DNA of 64,000 bases from Pectinophora gossypiella (lineage: Eukaryota > Arthropoda > Insecta > Lepidoptera > Gelechiidae): positions 10,354,678-10,418,677 of the forward strand of contig NC_065419.1 of NCBI RefSeq assembly GCF_024362695.1, read 5' to 3'. Below the pieces are notes generated by a model that worked only from the letters and a program-made list of their open reading frames with translations, ran no database searches and was not told the DNA's origin. Positions within the stretch are counted from its first letter, which is position 1; each line of letters begins with the position of its first letter. Below are positions 53,401 through 60,719 of the stretch, one piece after another. A program made the translations under genes and the position numbers.

Positions 53401-55865
53401 CACGGCATACATAATTGTGAAGCTAAAAGTCGACAAATGCAAATAAAAATCTAATAGTTTTTGTTCTAATAATTGTTTAATTTATGATTCAGTGTAAAAT
53501 TATTGGTCTGACTGTGATTGTGAAGGGTGCATGTTTTGTGTGCAATGCATTTAGTTCCTACGTGCATTTCTATTAGTGTAAAAAAGCATCAACATTGTCA
53601 TTGTTATAAATCTTTACCTAAATGATCCATCTGGCTCAAATCCAAATATACCCTCGTCTTTGATTGGCGTTTGGGTGTAATTCTGTCCAATATATTGTCT
53701 GTAAATTGCTTCTCTTTCCCGGTCCTCTCTAGTCATATTTTCTTGACTCGTAGACATAACAAGCGGGACATCTTTTCCACCATCGCCGTTGCTAATTTCA
53801 CTTTTTCGTCTGAAAATATTAATATTGTTATTATTTTTTCTCATATTGGTTACAGTAAAATATACAAGTGCAATGTGTTACTTACGCATCCAAAAGAATT
53901 TCTCCCTCCGACAAAGTTTTCTGCAACATTCTTCTATTTTTCCTCCGCAATGTCGTGAACGGTATAGCTTCATCATCAGGTCTTGGTTCAAAATCTATGA
54001 TTATTTCTTTTTCATTCTTTTCACTATCATCAGTCGTTGTCGCTGAAGTTTCCGTTGAGGGTTCAGATTGGAAAGTAGGAGTTTTAGAATATGGATGTGA
54101 TATTGTCCTTTGAGACGCATCGCTTGTACTTTTAGATAAAATTGATCTCAAAGATTTATCACCTTTAGCTTGCTTCGCTATTTCCTGTTGTAAATATTCT
54201 AAATTCCTACGATTGAGAGCCATACTTTTTTCTATCGTTTCAATGTCGTCGTCTATCGTGTCGTCCCTATCGCTTTCGTGAATAAATTGGAAATTTTGTT
54301 GGAAGTACTCCTGAGCTTGTCGTTGTAATGCGCTAAGTTCGGAAGATTTGTCTACTTGTGAGGAAGCGACAGATTTGACTGACGACGAGGTGACGTCATC
54401 TGAGTCTCCTCTTTGCAGGAGAGGCGAGCTTGGTATCTCCGGAGGGGAGCGTGGCGATCTAGGTGGTTCTTCAGATTGGGTTCTGTGTAGTTTCTCGTGA
54501 TCAGTCCCGATGAAACTGGAAATGTAAAGGTGTCATTTGAATAAAATATAATTCATTTTATTTTTTAAAAGCTACCTTTGGCTTATTAGAATATCTAGAT
54601 TACTTAAGCTGCTTATTAAATCAAGGTTTTTAGTAGAAGTCGATTAATAATATTAATGTACCTAAAATGAATGAATGAAAACCTTACCTTTCAACAGTGG
54701 TTGGAATCTCACTTTGACTTTCTCGACCAGCTAACCTGTCGCCTCCAACTTCGGAGAAGGACTTCGTCAGTCTTCGCGCACCAACCGTGTACCCATTCGT
54801 CTGTACTCCTGCCGCTACCATTTTTACCTGGAGATAATAATTCATCAATTATCAAACTGAAATATAATGGAGCAGCTAACTTACAGGCAATTGAATATGA
54901 AATAGATGAAGATATCTACCTGATTATGTAATTTTTGCCAATATTTCAATGATGCTACATAATAAATAAACAGACTTAAGCGCATTACTTTATGGGGGTT
55001 CTTTGTTACCATAAGTGCTTCTTTTGTGCTTATGTATATCAGCAAATATTGAACGCTTTTTTTTAAATGTATTCGAAGCCGAGTATTTACAATGAAATAA
55101 AGGTTGGAATTACCCTTTTGATTGTTCGAGGGCTCAAAGACAAATAATTTGGCGGCAGCGGTTTCCTTCCTAAGCACACTTCTGTTTGCGTAGCTTGAGT
55201 TCTCATAACTCCTTTCTTTATTGAATCTGAAATGAGAAAGTTATTACAATTAATTTATTAACTTCATGAGTTAGTTGGCTGGCTAAGTTTATTATAACTA
55301 TTGTGTCGAATGTGTTTTTTTTCTTTGACCCTAGTGGGAAAAGCAGACTGTGCCTCAGTCCTCTTGTCTACTTGTACATTTATTTATCTGAACGTGTTAT
55401 TTAATTATGATACTTTTCGTGGAGTTTCTTAGTTACTTACTCTTATGTAGAGTTTTATGAGTTTCGTAGAAGATTTACGGGTAGGTGCAAAAGTAAGTTA
55501 ATATTTTTATGTGTGTAAAAAGTGTGTGCCAAACTATAGATGGGTATAGATTGTCGACCTTGAAAATCATCTATAATATCCCCTATAAGTACAAATGATA
55601 GCAACGATAGTCATTACAATAGTCAGAAGCAATACTGTAGATAGTATTGCTGTGTAGCGATAAAAAAGCATAGGCACTTACCTAAAACTACGACTTTAGG
55701 TTGTTCAGTTTGAGCGGGCCTCTGCATAGGCGGGGCGGGGTGCGCGGGGAGTGGCATTGGCGGCGGGTAGTGGATCGGCGCGGGCGTCTGCGCGGATATG
55801 AACTGCGGGTAGGGGGAGAACGGCTGGAACATTATCGGAAGCGTCGCATATGGCTTCGCTTCAGG
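33053..55865 (-). CDS. Large disordered scaffold protein with C-terminal PDZ and two PH domains (29 exons)
   Basis: Minus-strand exons, each with GT donor and AG acceptor and matching phases: 55865-55682, 55226-55114, 54827-54688, 54515-53886, 53809-53618, 53366-53220, 52712-52545, 52464-52381, 52243-52093, 51914-51377, 51229-50916, 50834-50625, 50518-50428, 50336-49770, 49678-49552, 49463-49249, 49055-48835, 48573-48388, 48119-48002, 47616-47479, 47167-47021, 41466-41341, 38624-38472, 38081-38005, 37575-37399, 37139-36954, 35454-35268, 34050-33915, 33104-33053. Their lengths sum to 5,775 nt, an uninterrupted frame of 1,924 residues plus stop. Residues 1 to about 1540 are Ser/Lys/Pro-rich and mostly disordered; PDZ is about 1605-1685, PH1 about 1698-1800 and PH2 about 1824-1921. 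PDZ and PH modules suggest a cortical scaffold that binds phosphoinositides and peptide C-termini (inference). Drosophila kramer may be the orthologue, but I cannot verify that. The 5' end is unsettled. Confidence 0.85.
33190..33345 (-). repeat. tRNA-derived SINE, family S1 (partial copy)
   Basis: GGGTTGTGAGAGCAATGACC, CATCAACCCTAG and TTATTGAGCCGCC-type segments match the S1 copies at 34.2 and 40.1 kb in the same orientation. Only the 3' half of the element remains. It lies immediately next to a foldback repeat. Confidence 0.6.
33350..33690. repeat. Foldback MITE family F1, two adjoining copies
   Basis: The left arm ACAGGATATTAGTGACATCG... and GATGATTCAGACCATGAT is answered by an inverted arm CTCAGATTCAAGGTCTGA...TTGTTACGACG. 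A second head (ACAGGGTGTAAATGACATCG) starts at about 33,600. The two copies flank a short spacer containing CTACTTGTATGGCTAC that also occurs, inverted, between copies near 62.65 kb. No coding capacity. Confidence 0.7.
34220..34522 (-). repeat. tRNA-derived SINE, family S1 (near full length)
   Basis: Read on the minus strand it starts near GGAGTGGTTTAGTGTTGGGC (A-box-like), then GGTCCCGGGTACCATACCC (degenerate B box). It follows with CCGATTGTCCGAAAGTAAAA, CACGTTAAGCC and GGTCCCGGTTACTACTTACT, and ends with an AT-rich tail. The plus-oriented copy at 57.3 kb shares the same order of blocks. The 96-codon ORF across it is an artefact. Confidence 0.75.
36954..37575 (-). CDS. PDZ-PH gene, first PH domain (exons 37575-37399 and 37139-36954)
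   Basis: The fold begins ALYSGYLWR, has a Pro/His-rich loop (APLRPHHPPRWTRR) between strands 1 and 2, then WFVLKRDNCLYYYKTDS. After a phase-0 intron it continues with IHPVGALMLVNYQLTEED and GRPHGFRLQR and ends in the C-terminal helix ARWRAVLAHAIDAS with the hallmark Trp. The beta1-beta2 loop keeps only scattered basic residues (R, HH, R, RR), so strong phosphoinositide binding is uncertain. Both exons are far richer in G+C than the neighbouring exons. Confidence 0.9.
38005..38624 (-). CDS. PDZ-PH gene, PDZ domain (exons 38624-38472 and 38081-38005)
   Basis: The joined exons read TVVVRRGNEEFGFRIHG, then PVVVSAIEPDTPAETSGLE, VGDIVIAVNGINVLDKTH and EVVKIAHSGSEILELEV. This is a complete PDZ fold: the carboxylate-binding loop is EFGF in the GLGF position, followed by the A-x-x-SGL-x-VGD-x-I-x-x-VNG core and the second helix beginning H-S-E-V-V. 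His at the start of that helix (KTHSEVV) suggests class I ligand preference, S/T-x-hydrophobic (inference from family). The intron splits Gly of VNG at phase 1. Confidence 0.92.
38655..38790 (+). repeat. LINE-tail-like dispersed repeat fragment
   Basis: GTAGTGGAGCAGATTGGTGG, followed by CTCCCTCCGC and GAGGAGGCCTATGCCTAGCA, resembles the 3' end of RTE-type retrotransposons common in Lepidoptera. It lies in the intron between the PDZ exon and the 41.3-kb exon. No reverse-transcriptase coding sequence is present. Confidence 0.6.
39710..40025 (+). repeat. tRNA-derived SINE, family S2
   Basis: A tRNA-like head with CTGGTTCGAACCCCGG (a perfect RNA polymerase III B-box core) is followed by a tail region including GTGTGGGTACTTAGTTCATC and GAATATAGTCG. 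A partial copy occurs at 13.23-13.35 kb. Not a functional tRNA: no cloverleaf can be drawn downstream of the B box. Confidence 0.65.
40125..40335 (-). repeat. tRNA-derived SINE, family S1 (truncated)
   Basis: The copy has the same orientation as the 34.2-kb element, with the shared TTACTTACGTCAGTAAGTAG, CGGGACCAACGGCTTA and CGAAGCACGGATCATCTTAC. It stops before the tRNA-like head. Confidence 0.7.
41341..41466 (-). CDS. PDZ-PH gene, symmetric 126-nt exon (possible cassette exon)
   Basis: It is open in one frame (KEMILNPKGSLRDKLEE...) and has acceptor TTTCTTTTTAG and donor GTAAATA. Both ends are phase 1, so it adds 42 residues when included and is frame-neutral when skipped. Skipping would join TF to ESDKTVVVRRGNEEFG, a more typical lead into a PDZ domain. 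The insert is hydrophobic and helical in look, with no domain match. It could be an alternatively spliced exon or a false exon; it sits 5.5 kb from the upstream exon. Confidence 0.45.
42836..44044 (-). CDS. Secreted cysteine-rich protein with calcium-binding EGF domain, intronless nested gene
   Basis: An uninterrupted 402-codon frame. The second Met (44020) is the better start because it opens a signal peptide, MHQFILLLFSTLNLCCA, with likely cleavage before NYLADVDDG; the mature protein is then about 377 residues. A novel-looking N-terminal region has paired cysteines (ENCADNFYKCIVYLH), followed by a dense Cys block (FACAMHSFCPDPCCPIKYLK). Near the C-terminus is a calcium-binding EGF domain, DVNECSTGEHNCD...CLNLPGSYQCVCKFGL, with the D-x-N-E-C motif and GSYQC. 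It ends with a short amphipathic or hydrophobic segment (WFERFISYILNLL), too short for a sure membrane anchor. I do not recognise a named family beyond EGF_CA. Extracellular or ER-lumenal function is inferred. It lies on the same strand as the host gene. Confidence 0.85.
   Translation of the reverse strand: MKYKNANTMHQFILLLFSTLNLCCANYLADVDDGFIEDLTTSFRINEGSRTTFHIPDEKWVSAALKDIAYYLRNYKYNEWDRRYHKDKPENIGYFDVFPVPPLKSLHWQVYENCADNFYKCIVYLHSIITSAPFTRSADTVMALDFSMSPDENFESVKFLEEDICKKGLLSSEKSGLPFENVLERFEWRTTASYYMCWYTMLGIPDLSMIGESCDNFANCIQPVSYHNHDIRADDRQSFACAMHSFCPDPCCPIKYLKNKAQCYAAKVNPCYLENADDPSERQCTLHRGENLNLKDIVLNRWNITCHCKEPGFKWSSRHGMCVDVNECSTGEHNCDLMWHDCLNLPGSYQCVCKFGLQYDKKNKKKCVISELTLEPESYVFYNENKSGWFERFISYILNLLK
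44525..44600 (+). repeat. tRNA-like SINE head fragment
   Basis: TTTGGTAAAGCAGTAGCCGC followed by GTTCACGGTTCAAACCCAA carries A-box-like and B-box-like sequences spaced as in a tRNA gene. It lacks a complete acceptor and anticodon stem, so it is a SINE head and not a tRNA gene. Confidence 0.5.
45740..45925 (+). repeat. Dispersed repeat, family R2 (longer copy)
   Basis: CCAAAGGGCAAGGCAAAGGG, followed by AACTATGAACATACAGCCAT, is repeated at 46.18-46.23 kb with few changes. This copy goes on through CCCCACCCTCGGAGCAGACT and AGCGGCTTGTTGGCGCAAAG. It matches a repeat type I know as common in moths. Confidence 0.6.
46180..46235 (+). repeat. Dispersed repeat, family R2 (short copy)
   Basis: CCCCGAAGGGTAAGGCAAAG and the following GGGAACTATGCCCATACAGC match the start of the copy 430 bp upstream. 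It is truncated after the shared block. Confidence 0.6.
47021..55865 (-). CDS. PDZ-PH gene, N-terminal and central disordered region (21 exons)
   Basis: Exons here encode about 1,560 residues. The first exon is proline-rich (YPPPMPLPAHPAPP). The next two carry TQATQTEVCLGRKPLPPNY and GVQTNGYTVGARRLTKSFSE, which look conserved rather than low-complexity. A stretch in 54515-53886 (ELSALQRQAQEYFQQ, NRRNLEYLQQEIAKQ) could be helical or coiled. The exon at 53809-53618 contains EAIYRQYIGQNYTQTPIKD. Later exons are Ser/Lys/Arg-rich with many SP sites, suitable for proline-directed kinases. A CLHCGK segment with paired cysteines occurs in 49055-48835. The last exon (47167-47021) carries FNKRYVALTHRLVHRRACIE, a compact, probably folded or helical segment just before the PDZ domain. 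Confidence 0.8.
51996..52071. repeat. Perfect 31-bp inverted repeat with 14-bp spacer
   Basis: The arms 51996-52026 and 52041-52071 are exact reverse complements (arm begins AACATAAAGACACGTATTGA), separated by a 14-bp AT-rich loop. It lies in the intron between exons 52243-52093 and 51914-51377 of the PDZ-PH gene, 22 bp from the donor at 52092. No mismatch in 31 pairs means a recent origin or strong constraint. No copy of the arm was found elsewhere in the window. Confidence 0.95.
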
Positions 55866-56074
55866 CTGGAATATAGAAAACATAAATTTATTGGAAAACC
55901 ATATCGTTGACCTGAGATGCAAAGAAAATATATTATTATAAAGTTCTAATCCGCTTAACATAGAATATGAATTACAACCGAATAGCTTCTTATCAATGAT
56001 GGCCTGGTAACTTATCATATAAAATTGGTTGCGTCTGTGTATGTAAACGTAGCTCCAGCTACTATTTATTTACA

Positions 56075-56115
56075 TACAGGGTGTTAGTGACATCGTAACG
56101 AAAAAAAAAATGGAA
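56075..56115 (+). repeat. Foldback MITE F1, left arm (short)
   Basis: ACAGGGTGTTAGTGACATCG followed by TAACGAAA and an A-run. It is the clearest form of the F1 terminus. A matching inverted terminus lies at 58.62-58.75 kb, so this may be one end of a 2.7-kb interval bracketed by F1 arms. Confidence 0.65.
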
Positions 56116-56691
56116 CGCCTATTTTATTGTACTAAAAATAATGGTGGGTGTTTTTCTTGTCGCAAATGTTTAATTAAGATTTTCAATTTTTACTGTGCCG
56201 CAATGTAAGTCGAACAACGCGCCACACAGACGCTAAACTTACGCGCGGCTACGTTACGCGTGCGTGATACGATGTTGATATCTAGGTAGGAGTTTTCATT
56301 CTCTTGTATTTAGATGCTTAGTGGTTCAACGTTTAAAAATGTTGTTTGTTGAAGTAGAACACCTACTGCCACGATTTTTCACGCACGGTACCTACCTACC
56401 AGTTATTAAAACGTTCCTAACTTATTAACAATAAAAACCCTACTCTTGCCTTACCTTAATTGTTATTCCTTCGGATGAAGTACCTAGGTAGGTACCCTAG
56501 AACATGTCACGTCACGTAGGTATGCAACATCGCGTTTCCTCCGCGGTAGGTAGGTATCACACGCACTCACAAACACAACACCTTGCTCTTTAATAAACAT
56601 CAACAATCTTCCATACTTTTGCGCAGTAAATGGTCTATGATCTATCATCATAGTCGACACTACTCATTTACAGAATGAAACAAACACTCAC

Positions 56692-56721
56692 AAACACGAA
56701 AAAAATATCCTCGAAAAACAT
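56692..56721 (-). CDS. Candidate first coding exon of the PDZ-PH gene
   Basis: An ATG at 56721 with G at -3 opens ten codons (MFFEDIFFVF) up to a good donor, GTGAGT, at 56691. The exon ends in phase 0, exactly as required by the exon beginning at 55865. A TCAGT initiator lies 32 bases upstream. Joined this way the protein is 1,934 residues. The alternative is that translation begins further upstream through the exon at 60.72 kb, or at an internal Met of the 55865-55682 exon. Confidence 0.33.
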
Positions 56722-56734
56722 CACGCGATTCGGG

Positions 56735-56850
56735 TCAAGCTTAGTATTCGACTGAGCGGAAGCGCGCGGCGGCGTTAGCGCAAAGCATCAAAGGCGCCGA
56801 CTAAGGGCGCCGACGACGCACCGGCCGCGGCCGAGTCGAGCCGACGACTA
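56735..56850 (-). promoter_or_regulatory. GC-rich candidate core promoter of the PDZ-PH gene
   Basis: On the minus strand an arthropod-type initiator TCAGTC (A at 56753) is preceded by a CpG-dense stretch with two GGCGCC sites, CGGCCGCGGCCG and a CT run (GAGAGAGAGAGAG on plus, a possible GAGA-factor site). The combination of GA repeat, CpG density and initiator fits an insect promoter. No TATA box and only a poor downstream-promoter match were seen. Confidence 0.38.
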
Positions 56851-56864
56851 GAGAGAGAGAGAGA

Positions 56865-57250
56865 AGTATGTTTATGGTGCAAGTGACAGAGAAAGAAATA
56901 GTATCTGTTCGTATCCCTACTTTATTGGCGAGCGTTGCCCTTGACCCGTGCGCCGGCTATTCACCTGCGCATAGCTGAAGTTGTAGATACGTTATTATTA
57001 TTATTGATGACATTGATAAAATTTAATAATTAGTAATTTTTATTTGTTTATTTTAAATGTGCGTTCTATGCAGCTTAAAACACAATATGGGACTGAAAAA
57101 ATCTAATTTTTTTATGAATTTGGCGACAGGAAACTTCACTTGATACCTATCAACTCAAAGAAATACCTAGTATCTGTTCGTAATGCCTACTTTATTGGCG
57201 CGCGTTGCCCTTGATCCGTGAGGCTATTCACGTCCGAGTATCCATCAAGA
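56865..57250 (+). repeat. Composite repeat units (F1-associated), two tandem copies
   Basis: GACAGAGAAAGAAATAGTAT, GTTCGTATCCCTACTTTATT, GGCG.GCGTTGCCCTTGACC, then TCTATGCAGCTTAAAACACA and TTTGGCGACAGGAAACTTCA. The first block recurs at 57.16-57.23 kb and the whole order recurs at 58.36-58.75 kb, there ending in an F1 terminal arm. These are diverged copies of the 3' part of one nonautonomous element. Confidence 0.6.
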
Positions 57251-57319
57251 CAGATCAAACAAGCCCTAACTCGGAGGTCTTGCGTCCCAGGATCCTTTAA
57301 TTATGTCTTAGAACCTTCT

Positions 57320-57535
57320 TGGCCTATGTGGTCCAGTGGTTGAGCGATGGGATGCGGAGGGTCCGGGTTCGTATTCCGGTGGGGACATATCACAAAAATC
57401 TGTTTATAAGGCCTTTGGTTGGGACGTTACAGGCTGATCACCTGATTGTCCGAAAGTAAAATGATCCGTGCTTCGGAAGGTACGTTAAGTCGTTGCTCCC
57501 GTCTACTAGGTACTTATGTAAGCACGTAGCTGTTA
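57320..57535 (+). repeat. tRNA-derived SINE, family S1 (plus orientation)
   Basis: The head TGTGGTCCAGTGGTTGAGCG (A box) and GGTCCGGGTTCGTATTCCGG (B box) are followed by CTGATTGTCC-type body sequence, TGATCCGTGCTTCGGAAGG and ACGTTAAGTCGTTG. This is the best-preserved S1 head in the window and defines the element as tRNA-derived. Confidence 0.75.
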
Positions 57536-57730
57536 CATGAATATTGTACACAGAACAGGATAGGTTTAATTAGTTCTTTACTGATGATTTAACAATGAGA
57601 TTTAAAACCACGAATAACTTAGTACTTAGTACCTCGGTACCAACATGTAACAAGAAAAATAAGATCACTCCTCTCGACAATTTTTTTCTTTGAACATGCC
57701 GACATTGCCTACGCGGCGGAGTTGCCGAAC

Positions 57731-57928
57731 TATCGATAGGTAGATTATCAATTGTTGAACTTGAAAATTGTCTAAACTATCGAAAGTAGTGATAGTACAT
57801 TTAGATCGATACTAGCGATAGTACCGATAGGTCTTGCTTTGTAATAATAATGGGTATTGATCTAAAAGATCTATCGATAGGTACCTACTATTGGTTTTTT
57901 TTAACTAGGTATCGATAGAATATCGATA
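57731..57928. promoter_or_regulatory. Cluster of TATCGATA (DRE/BEAF-32-type) sites
   Basis: Four TATCGATA octamers at 57731-57738, 57872-57879, 57910-57917 and 57921-57928, with further CGATA pentamers at 57807-57811, 57816-57820 and 57825-57829, all within 200 bp. In Drosophila TATCGATA is the DREF site and clustered CGATA is bound by the boundary factor BEAF-32. The cluster lies about 1 kb upstream of the candidate PDZ-PH promoter, so promoter or boundary function is plausible but unproven in Lepidoptera. Confidence 0.55.
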
Positions 57929-58359
57929 GGCAACACTCTGGCGGAGTGTCCGCCCAATTCTAGACGCGATCTCGCTCGATTTTTGTGTAGCGAGGTTTTG
58001 CGTAGGTACTTACATACTAAGTTGGTGGATGGTTGACATAGTAGGTAACTAATTACCTAATCTGTGGTGGTTGTGTTAGTTGGTTGTTAGTTATTCTAAT
58101 GACAACAAAGAATACAATTATTTACTGTTTCAACTATTTTAGGTAGATAATGGCCCCGATTCCTATGAGTAAATGAATGAATAACCCGGTCGAATCAAAA
58201 AGGTATCTCGCTGGTATGCAAACCGTTTGACGTGTGCTGTCAACTTAATTCTGTCGGTTGTTTTAGATTTCTGCTTAAAATTGACGTGTATTCCATAAAT
58301 TTTATGCCTGTTGATTATCCGTCCATTTAAGAATAAGAATAAAATAAATTTATAAATTT

Positions 58360-58752
58360 ACGATAGACAGAGAAAGAAATAGGATCGGTTCGTAGTGCCT
58401 ACTTTGTAGGCCGCGCCGCCGCCGCGCCGCCGCCGGCGTGCGGCGCGGGGCGCGCGGAGCGGGGCGTGCGGAGCGGGGCGCGCGGCTCGGTGCGTGTGGC
58501 CGTTGACCCGTTCGAGCAGCTGTTGTCTCCATTACATCGAAAATTTTCGATAATTTGTCATTATTGTTTTTTTTATTGAAATTTGGGTTCTATGCAGCTA
58601 AAAACACAATATGGAATTGAAAATAATTAAAAACAAAACTCAAAATTTCATGAATTTTGCGACGGAAAATTCCACTAGATATTAACTCAGAATCATGGTC
58701 TGAATCATCCCTCTCAGTATTCGTTACGATGTCACTAACACCCGGTATATAA
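58360..58752 (+). repeat. Composite F1-associated repeat with GC-rich tandem expansion
   Basis: It starts like the 56.87-kb unit (GACAGAGAAAGAAATAGGAT), is interrupted by about 90 bp of nearly pure G+C, and resumes with GTTGACCCGTTCGAGCAG, TCTATGCAGCTAAAAACACA and TTGCGACGGAAAATTCCACT. It ends in the F1 arm CGTTACGATGTCACTAACAC. The GC insert includes a 14-bp tandem array at 58447-58488. Confidence 0.65.
58447..58488 (+). repeat. 14-bp GC tandem repeat, three units
   Basis: GGGGCGCGCGGAGC, GGGGCGTGCGGAGC and GGGGCGCGCGGCTC lie head to tail, preceded by a GCCGCC-type run. It is the most GC-dense spot in the window and gives rise to a spurious Arg/Pro/Ala-rich minus ORF. Confidence 0.85.
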
Positions 58753-59489
58753 TTTATACATAAGGCATGCAGGTACCTTTGGTAAATCGATATTAGCCCT
58801 GTCTCTTTTTAGGGTCAGTGAACTCGGTCATATTTCAGAAAATGAAGTATTATACTTCAAGTATAGTATCAAACCGACCTTAACAACTCTTCCGTCGATG
58901 AGCCTCTCACAGTCTCTTCGGAAGCGGCTGCCTCCAACCGCTGCAGGCATCACGGAGTCATCAAATGTCGTCAGGGTGTGCGACCGAGCGAATGACACGT
59001 GTTTCGTTCTGGAACGGTTTAAATTGTTTTGTGATAAAACGAAAAAGAAATGAGGAAATTACTCCAAATATACTTAGCAGATTTTTTGGAAATACAATAT
59101 TAGCTAACGCTGAAATGATAATTCATAAAGCTCTATTTTCATTTATATTTTATTTAAGAATATCGAGTGAGGGATTTCATCTTCATAGTCATAAATAAGC
59201 ATAAATAATAAAGCTGAAAATTATATTAAATCACGAAATTCAAATTCAGAAAAACGGAAAAAAGGGAATATAACCACTGCGTTTTAGAACGGAAATCCAA
59301 CACTTAAAATACGTAGGGATGGTGATAAATTTTAATAGGAAAGTTCTACCTATATCTGCAGTCTAACGGCTTTGCAAATATTCCTAATGGACCATACTCT
59401 CATGAATACTCTAAACTGTCTCCCTAGCGTTATCATGTTTTTCACATCGTCCGCTTACCTAACCTGAAGTATTGACAAGTCCGGTTTTT

Positions 59490-59600
59490 TACGGAAGCGA
59501 CTGCCTGCTTGACCTTCCAACCCGCGACGGGAAAATCAGCCCAATCCAAGTTAGGTCACATACCGCCAAAACGCATTTATCTCATAAATACTCCATTGTG
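59490..59600 (+). repeat. Dispersed repeat fragment, common moth type
   Basis: ACGGAAGCGACTGCCTGCTT, GACCTTCCAACCCGCGACGG and AGGTCACATACCGCC match an interspersed element I know as very frequent in lepidopteran genomes. Its family name is not certain to me. It explains the 87-codon ORF at 59.5 kb. Confidence 0.55.
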
Positions 59601-60400
59601 GTTTATTAGAGCTGATAAAGTTGTTTTGAGTTTTCAAACTCTCTGGAGGATACAAATCATATATCGTATTTTCGGTACATGCTACAAAGTTTTCTCAAAT
59701 AAAGAAAGTAGCACTTGTATCATGCACCACTCCCATATTTTACTCAGTGTCATCGCCTCAAAATGTAAGTAGATAATGAATCCATCAATCTTTTATTGAG
59801 TGATCTTCTCGACGTACGACTACGTATTAAAAGGACGTCAAATATTGAGGGTTGCGGAAACTTACGAAAAACTACTGAAATATGAGTGGACATATTCATA
59901 CAAAAAATATTTTGATAGGTCGAACACACACAAAAAATATAAATGGCAGTTATGCAATTGTATTGTATGAATACATAATGTATCAAACATAATAATGTAT
60001 TATAAGCCTAGTATTTCGCCTCCCATGGCTCCAGAGAATATTATAACGCGGTCGCAAAATAAATGTTTTCTTCATTTTTTGATTCGAAACTTTGATACTG
60101 CTTGAACTGGCACGCTATGATGGGCGTTTTGACGTTTGTTTCACTCATCAAGTTTCGTATTAATTAATAATTACGTTAAAGGAGCAAATAGATGTCGCTA
60201 GTTTAGCTTCGAGTAACGAGAATAATGAACAAATATGTTGGAGAGAAATACGAGTTCAACAAAATGAAATTGAAACGTAAGTGGAAAAAGATAATAGGTA
60301 CAATATATTATAAAATATACAAGCAGCATTGTATCTCTAACTACCTGAATAACTACTTGCTTAGATCTGAAGTTTAAAATAAAATAAATTATTAAATAAA

Positions 60401-60547
60401 TAGGGTGTCAGTGACACTGTAACGGAAACTTTTACAGTTGATTCAGACCAATGTTCCTGAGTTCAAAATTCCATTTGATATTAATTCAGAATCATGAGCT
60501 GAAACATCCCGCTCAGTATTGGCTACTGTGTCACTTACACCCTGTAT
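60401..60547. repeat. Foldback MITE F1, compact 147-bp near-palindrome
   Basis: TAGGGTGTCAGTGACACTGT at the left pairs with CTGTGTCACTTACACCCTGT at the right, and GATTCAGACC...GAGTTC pairs with AATTCAGAATCATGAGCTGA inside. The element is almost wholly inverted repeat, with arms differing by scattered substitutions. It looks like the minimal complete unit of family F1. Confidence 0.75.
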
Positions 60548-60719
60548 TTTATTCAATACACGTACTAAACAAGAAACTACAACTAGTTCGGTACATTAAC
60601 TAGAATTTCACATAAAGCCGACCTACAATACTTGAGAGACTAATCCGTTGTAGATCGTAATACATTGGGATACCCTAGGTGGTCTAAAAAGCTTTGGAAA
60701 TATCTAGAAATTGAATTAC

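Larger units (their letters stand above)
55866..60719. other. Promoter-proximal region/first introns of the PDZ-PH gene
   Basis: This stretch holds a candidate first coding exon and initiator (56.69-56.75 kb), a GC/GA-rich block, three repeats of a composite MITE unit, a SINE at 57.3 kb, the TATCGATA cluster at 57.73-57.93 kb and a foldback MITE at 60.4 kb. No other coding exon is supported. Confidence 0.55.

Noticed and set aside
55623..56018. Reading the exon at 55865-55682 upstream to an ATG at 56018
   Set aside because: The upstream part has no protein-like composition and a good acceptor (TATATTCCAG) sits at 55866, so it is more likely intron.
57320..57400. Possible functional tRNA gene (A and B boxes present)
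   Set aside because: No complete acceptor, D and anticodon stems can be drawn, and the sequence continues into a repeat body found elsewhere. It is a SINE head.
58350..58532. Arg/Pro/Ala-rich minus ORF at the GC-rich tandem repeat
   Set aside because: A product of GC-only repeats, which rarely contain stop codons; no other evidence for coding.
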